Assembly (NCBI GenBank): GCA_943787425.1
Contig: CALSMJ010000001.1
Coordinates: 124,001 to 188,000 of the forward strand
Origin: an uncultured Pseudomonadales bacterium
GTDB taxonomy: Bacteria; Pseudomonadota; Gammaproteobacteria; Pseudomonadales; Azotimanducaceae
Direction of reading: 5' to 3'
Length of the DNA stretch: 64,000 nucleotides
Positions 62,494 through 64,000 of this stretch are shown here, in pieces. The notes below the pieces were generated by a model. The model did no database searches, had not been told where the DNA came from, and worked only from the letters and a program-made list of their open reading frames with translations. Every line of letters begins with the position of its first letter. The stretch's first letter is position 1. Made by a program: the position numbers and the translations under genes.

Positions 62494-63378
62494 ATGTCGC
62501 TACCCCACCCCATGGATCACATCAGTGTTCGTCAACTGCGGTTTGACTTTGACCGGGACGAGACGGGTTGCGTTTGGAGTCAAAGCTCCCCGGAATTTTC
62601 CATCTTCATCAATGCGCTTGGACTCCATGTACCTTATTTCGAGCGATTTCTGATCAAGGTCATGCGGCAATACCGCAGCGAACTGACCGATCCTGCACTT
62701 GCACTAGACGTTCAAGCCATCATTGGCCAGGAGGCCCATCACGCCTTCAATTTTATCCGTTGGAATCAAGCCTTGTGCGCCCGCTATCCGGAACTACGTC
62801 GCCTTGAACAGTCCGCTGAATCATTTTTTCAAACTGCGTTTGACGCCCGCAGCAAGCGGTTCAAGGTTGGGTTTACGGCAGGCTATGAAACCTTCACCTT
62901 TTTAGGCGGCATGATTATTCTGGATCGCTATGAAGCATTAATGGGCGAAGCAGACCCAGATCTTCGAGCCCTCTGGGTCTGGCATCAGGTTGAAGAAGTG
63001 GAGCATGGTGCCGTTGCTTTTGATTTTTACCAAGCCCTGTATCCAGATGAACAGTGGTATCGCAGGCTCATGATCCTGCAAGCTTTTATCCACATCAGCT
63101 GGCAAACCTTTAAGGCCTACCGGTACATGATGAATCGCGAAGGCTATTATCACTCAGTTCGAAAAGCCATTAAGGGTTGGGGGTTTTTCTTTGGTTTTGC
63201 CCGGGATCTTGCTCGCAGCGCCCTGCCCGTTTTTTCGCGACACTACCACCCGCGAACACATCCGATTTGCAATGACAAACAAAACCCGGTGGCAGTTGCT
63301 TGGCGAGACTATGTGCTGGCGGGTGGCCAAGCAGAGCACCTAGATTCAAAGACGAGCCAGCACTTGTCTGCCCCGTAA
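62494..63378 (+). CDS. Metal-dependent hydrolase of the COG3687 (PF10118) group
   Basis: 294 aa. QEAHHAFNFIRWNQ and HQVEEVEHGAVAFDFY have the Glu/His spacing of a di-iron-like helical bundle, typical of this predicted metal-dependent hydrolase family. Start at the ATG 62494 (an adjacent TTG at 62491 is possible), with AAAGG upstream. The substrate is unknown. Confidence 0.87.
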   Translation: MSLPHPMDHISVRQLRFDFDRDETGCVWSQSSPEFSIFINALGLHVPYFERFLIKVMRQYRSELTDPALALDVQAIIGQEAHHAFNFIRWNQALCARYPELRRLEQSAESFFQTAFDARSKRFKVGFTAGYETFTFLGGMIILDRYEALMGEADPDLRALWVWHQVEEVEHGAVAFDFYQALYPDEQWYRRLMILQAFIHISWQTFKAYRYMMNREGYYHSVRKAIKGWGFFFGFARDLARSALPVFSRHYHPRTHPICNDKQNPVAVAWRDYVLAGGQAEHLDSKTSQHLSAP

Positions 63379-63410
63379 TAACCGCGCTCTAAAACCAACC
63401 GAGGCCCATC

Positions 63411-63929
63411 ATGAGCAATCTTCATCACCCATCAAACCGGCTTTGTTTTACCGTCATTGGCCACGCTATGACGGTGTTGTTTATCGGACTGGTTGCTGGG
63501 GTTTTCCTTATTTTTTCGCTTTTAGATGCGGTGACCCTTTGGCCACTACCCGCTTGGGAGGTCAGTATCCCCGGCTCGACTCGGGGCTGGCAAGCCGCGC
63601 ATGTCGGGGGTATTTTAAACGGCGTGATGATCGCCGCCGGCGCGCTACTCATGGCCAAACTACAACTTGAAGCTCAGTCCGCGCGCTGGGTTGGCTGGGG
63701 GCTCATCATCACGGGCTGGGCCAATACGATCTTCTACTGGGCTGGGAACTTTGCGCAAAACCGCGGTCTTTCGGTCAGCGCAACGCCTTTCGGCGAGGGC
63801 GATCTGGCCGGCGCCATTGCATTCTTAGGCGGTGGGGTTGGCATGTTTTTTACGTTTGTCGCCATTGCCCTATTAGGACGCCGCGCCTTTGAATTGGCTG
63901 GCCAAGCGGCCAACACTGCGGATTCATAA
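63411..63929 (+). CDS. Styrene-oxide-isomerase-like membrane protein
   Basis: 172 aa, four hydrophobic spans. The blocks PGSTRGWQAAHVGGILNGVM, GWANTIFYWAGNFAQNRGLS and FGEGDLAGAIAFL correspond one by one to those of styrene oxide isomerase (StyC), a haem-dependent membrane enzyme that turns styrene oxide into phenylacetaldehyde. Whether this protein does the same reaction is not shown. It follows the COG3687 gene by 32 bp. Confidence 0.65.
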   Translation: MSNLHHPSNRLCFTVIGHAMTVLFIGLVAGVFLIFSLLDAVTLWPLPAWEVSIPGSTRGWQAAHVGGILNGVMIAAGALLMAKLQLEAQSARWVGWGLIITGWANTIFYWAGNFAQNRGLSVSATPFGEGDLAGAIAFLGGGVGMFFTFVAIALLGRRAFELAGQAANTADS

Positions 63930-64000
63930 AAGCCCGACCGGACACTTTGGGCAACCGCTATAATCCTGGTCGCACAATCTTCTAGATTGTCCACCTTACC

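Noticed and set aside
63734-63994. 86-codon minus-strand frame at the right edge
   Set aside because: Mostly antisense to the styrene-oxide-isomerase-like gene; Ala/Pro/Lys-rich shadow translation.

Overview
The window reads as chromosomal DNA of a gammaproteobacterium, probably marine. The evidence is the dnaX-ybaB pair, a periplasmic AroQ-PheC protein, EF-hand/dockerin-like tails on secreted proteins, and many oxidative and hydrolytic accessory enzymes. This placement rests on gene content only; there is no rRNA here.

Layout. (1) 1-8590, core: ybaB (cut by the window edge), dnaX, a glycerophosphodiester phosphodiesterase, a crotonase, a secreted chorismate mutase/cyclohexadienyl dehydratase fusion, an epoxide-hydrolase-like enzyme, an SMP-30 lactonase, a cyclic-nucleotide-binding/PilZ protein and tRNA-Ser(GGA). 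(2) 8590-19848, start of an accessory region directly behind the tRNA: a PD-(D/E)XK nuclease, DUF2130, two frameshifted metallophosphoesterases, several unrecognised genes, an RNase H-like protein, a membrane-anchored AlbA_2-like protein, a SPOR protein, a Tat-exported protein behind a structured leader, and an IS3-family element. (3) 19849-36045, a more AT-rich defence island: a five-gene operon (GHKL ATPase, PC4-like protein, DEAD/DEAH helicase, PLD nuclease, YwbE-AlbA_2 protein), a divergent Dnd-associated methyltransferase with a GIY-YIG protein, an sspBCD-type DNA phosphorothioation operon led by a small RHH-like protein, and a retron-type reverse transcriptase with a candidate msr-msd RNA. 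(4) 36046-41093, a coupled five-gene operon (XRE regulator, ImmA/IrrE peptidase, DUF763, radical SAM, membrane protein) facing a small divergent operon across two 19-bp palindromes. (5) 41094-64000, return to core-like DNA: small membrane and secreted proteins, a YbjQ-like protein, a GFA-family protein, a secreted HExxH protein with dockerin-like repeats, DUF1295, DUF4126, a TauD-like dioxygenase, serine hydrolases, SDR, a cytochrome c peroxidase-like protein, GST, LLM oxidoreductase, S9 peptidase, a metal-dependent hydrolase and a styrene-oxide-isomerase-like membrane protein.

How the parts may work together: sspBCD would place sulfur in the DNA backbone; the methyltransferase, GIY-YIG, GHKL/PC4/helicase/PLD and YwbE-AlbA_2 proteins are candidates for the sensing and destroying arm. 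The retron and the XRE/ImmA/DUF763/radical SAM operon look like separate neighbouring systems, and the second may be undescribed.

A caution: at least eight otherwise intact genes are split by single-base indels, mostly in short G/C runs, and the IS transposase is also broken. That pattern could be assembly error or real decay, and it affects sspC, DUF763 and the ImmA/IrrE gene.
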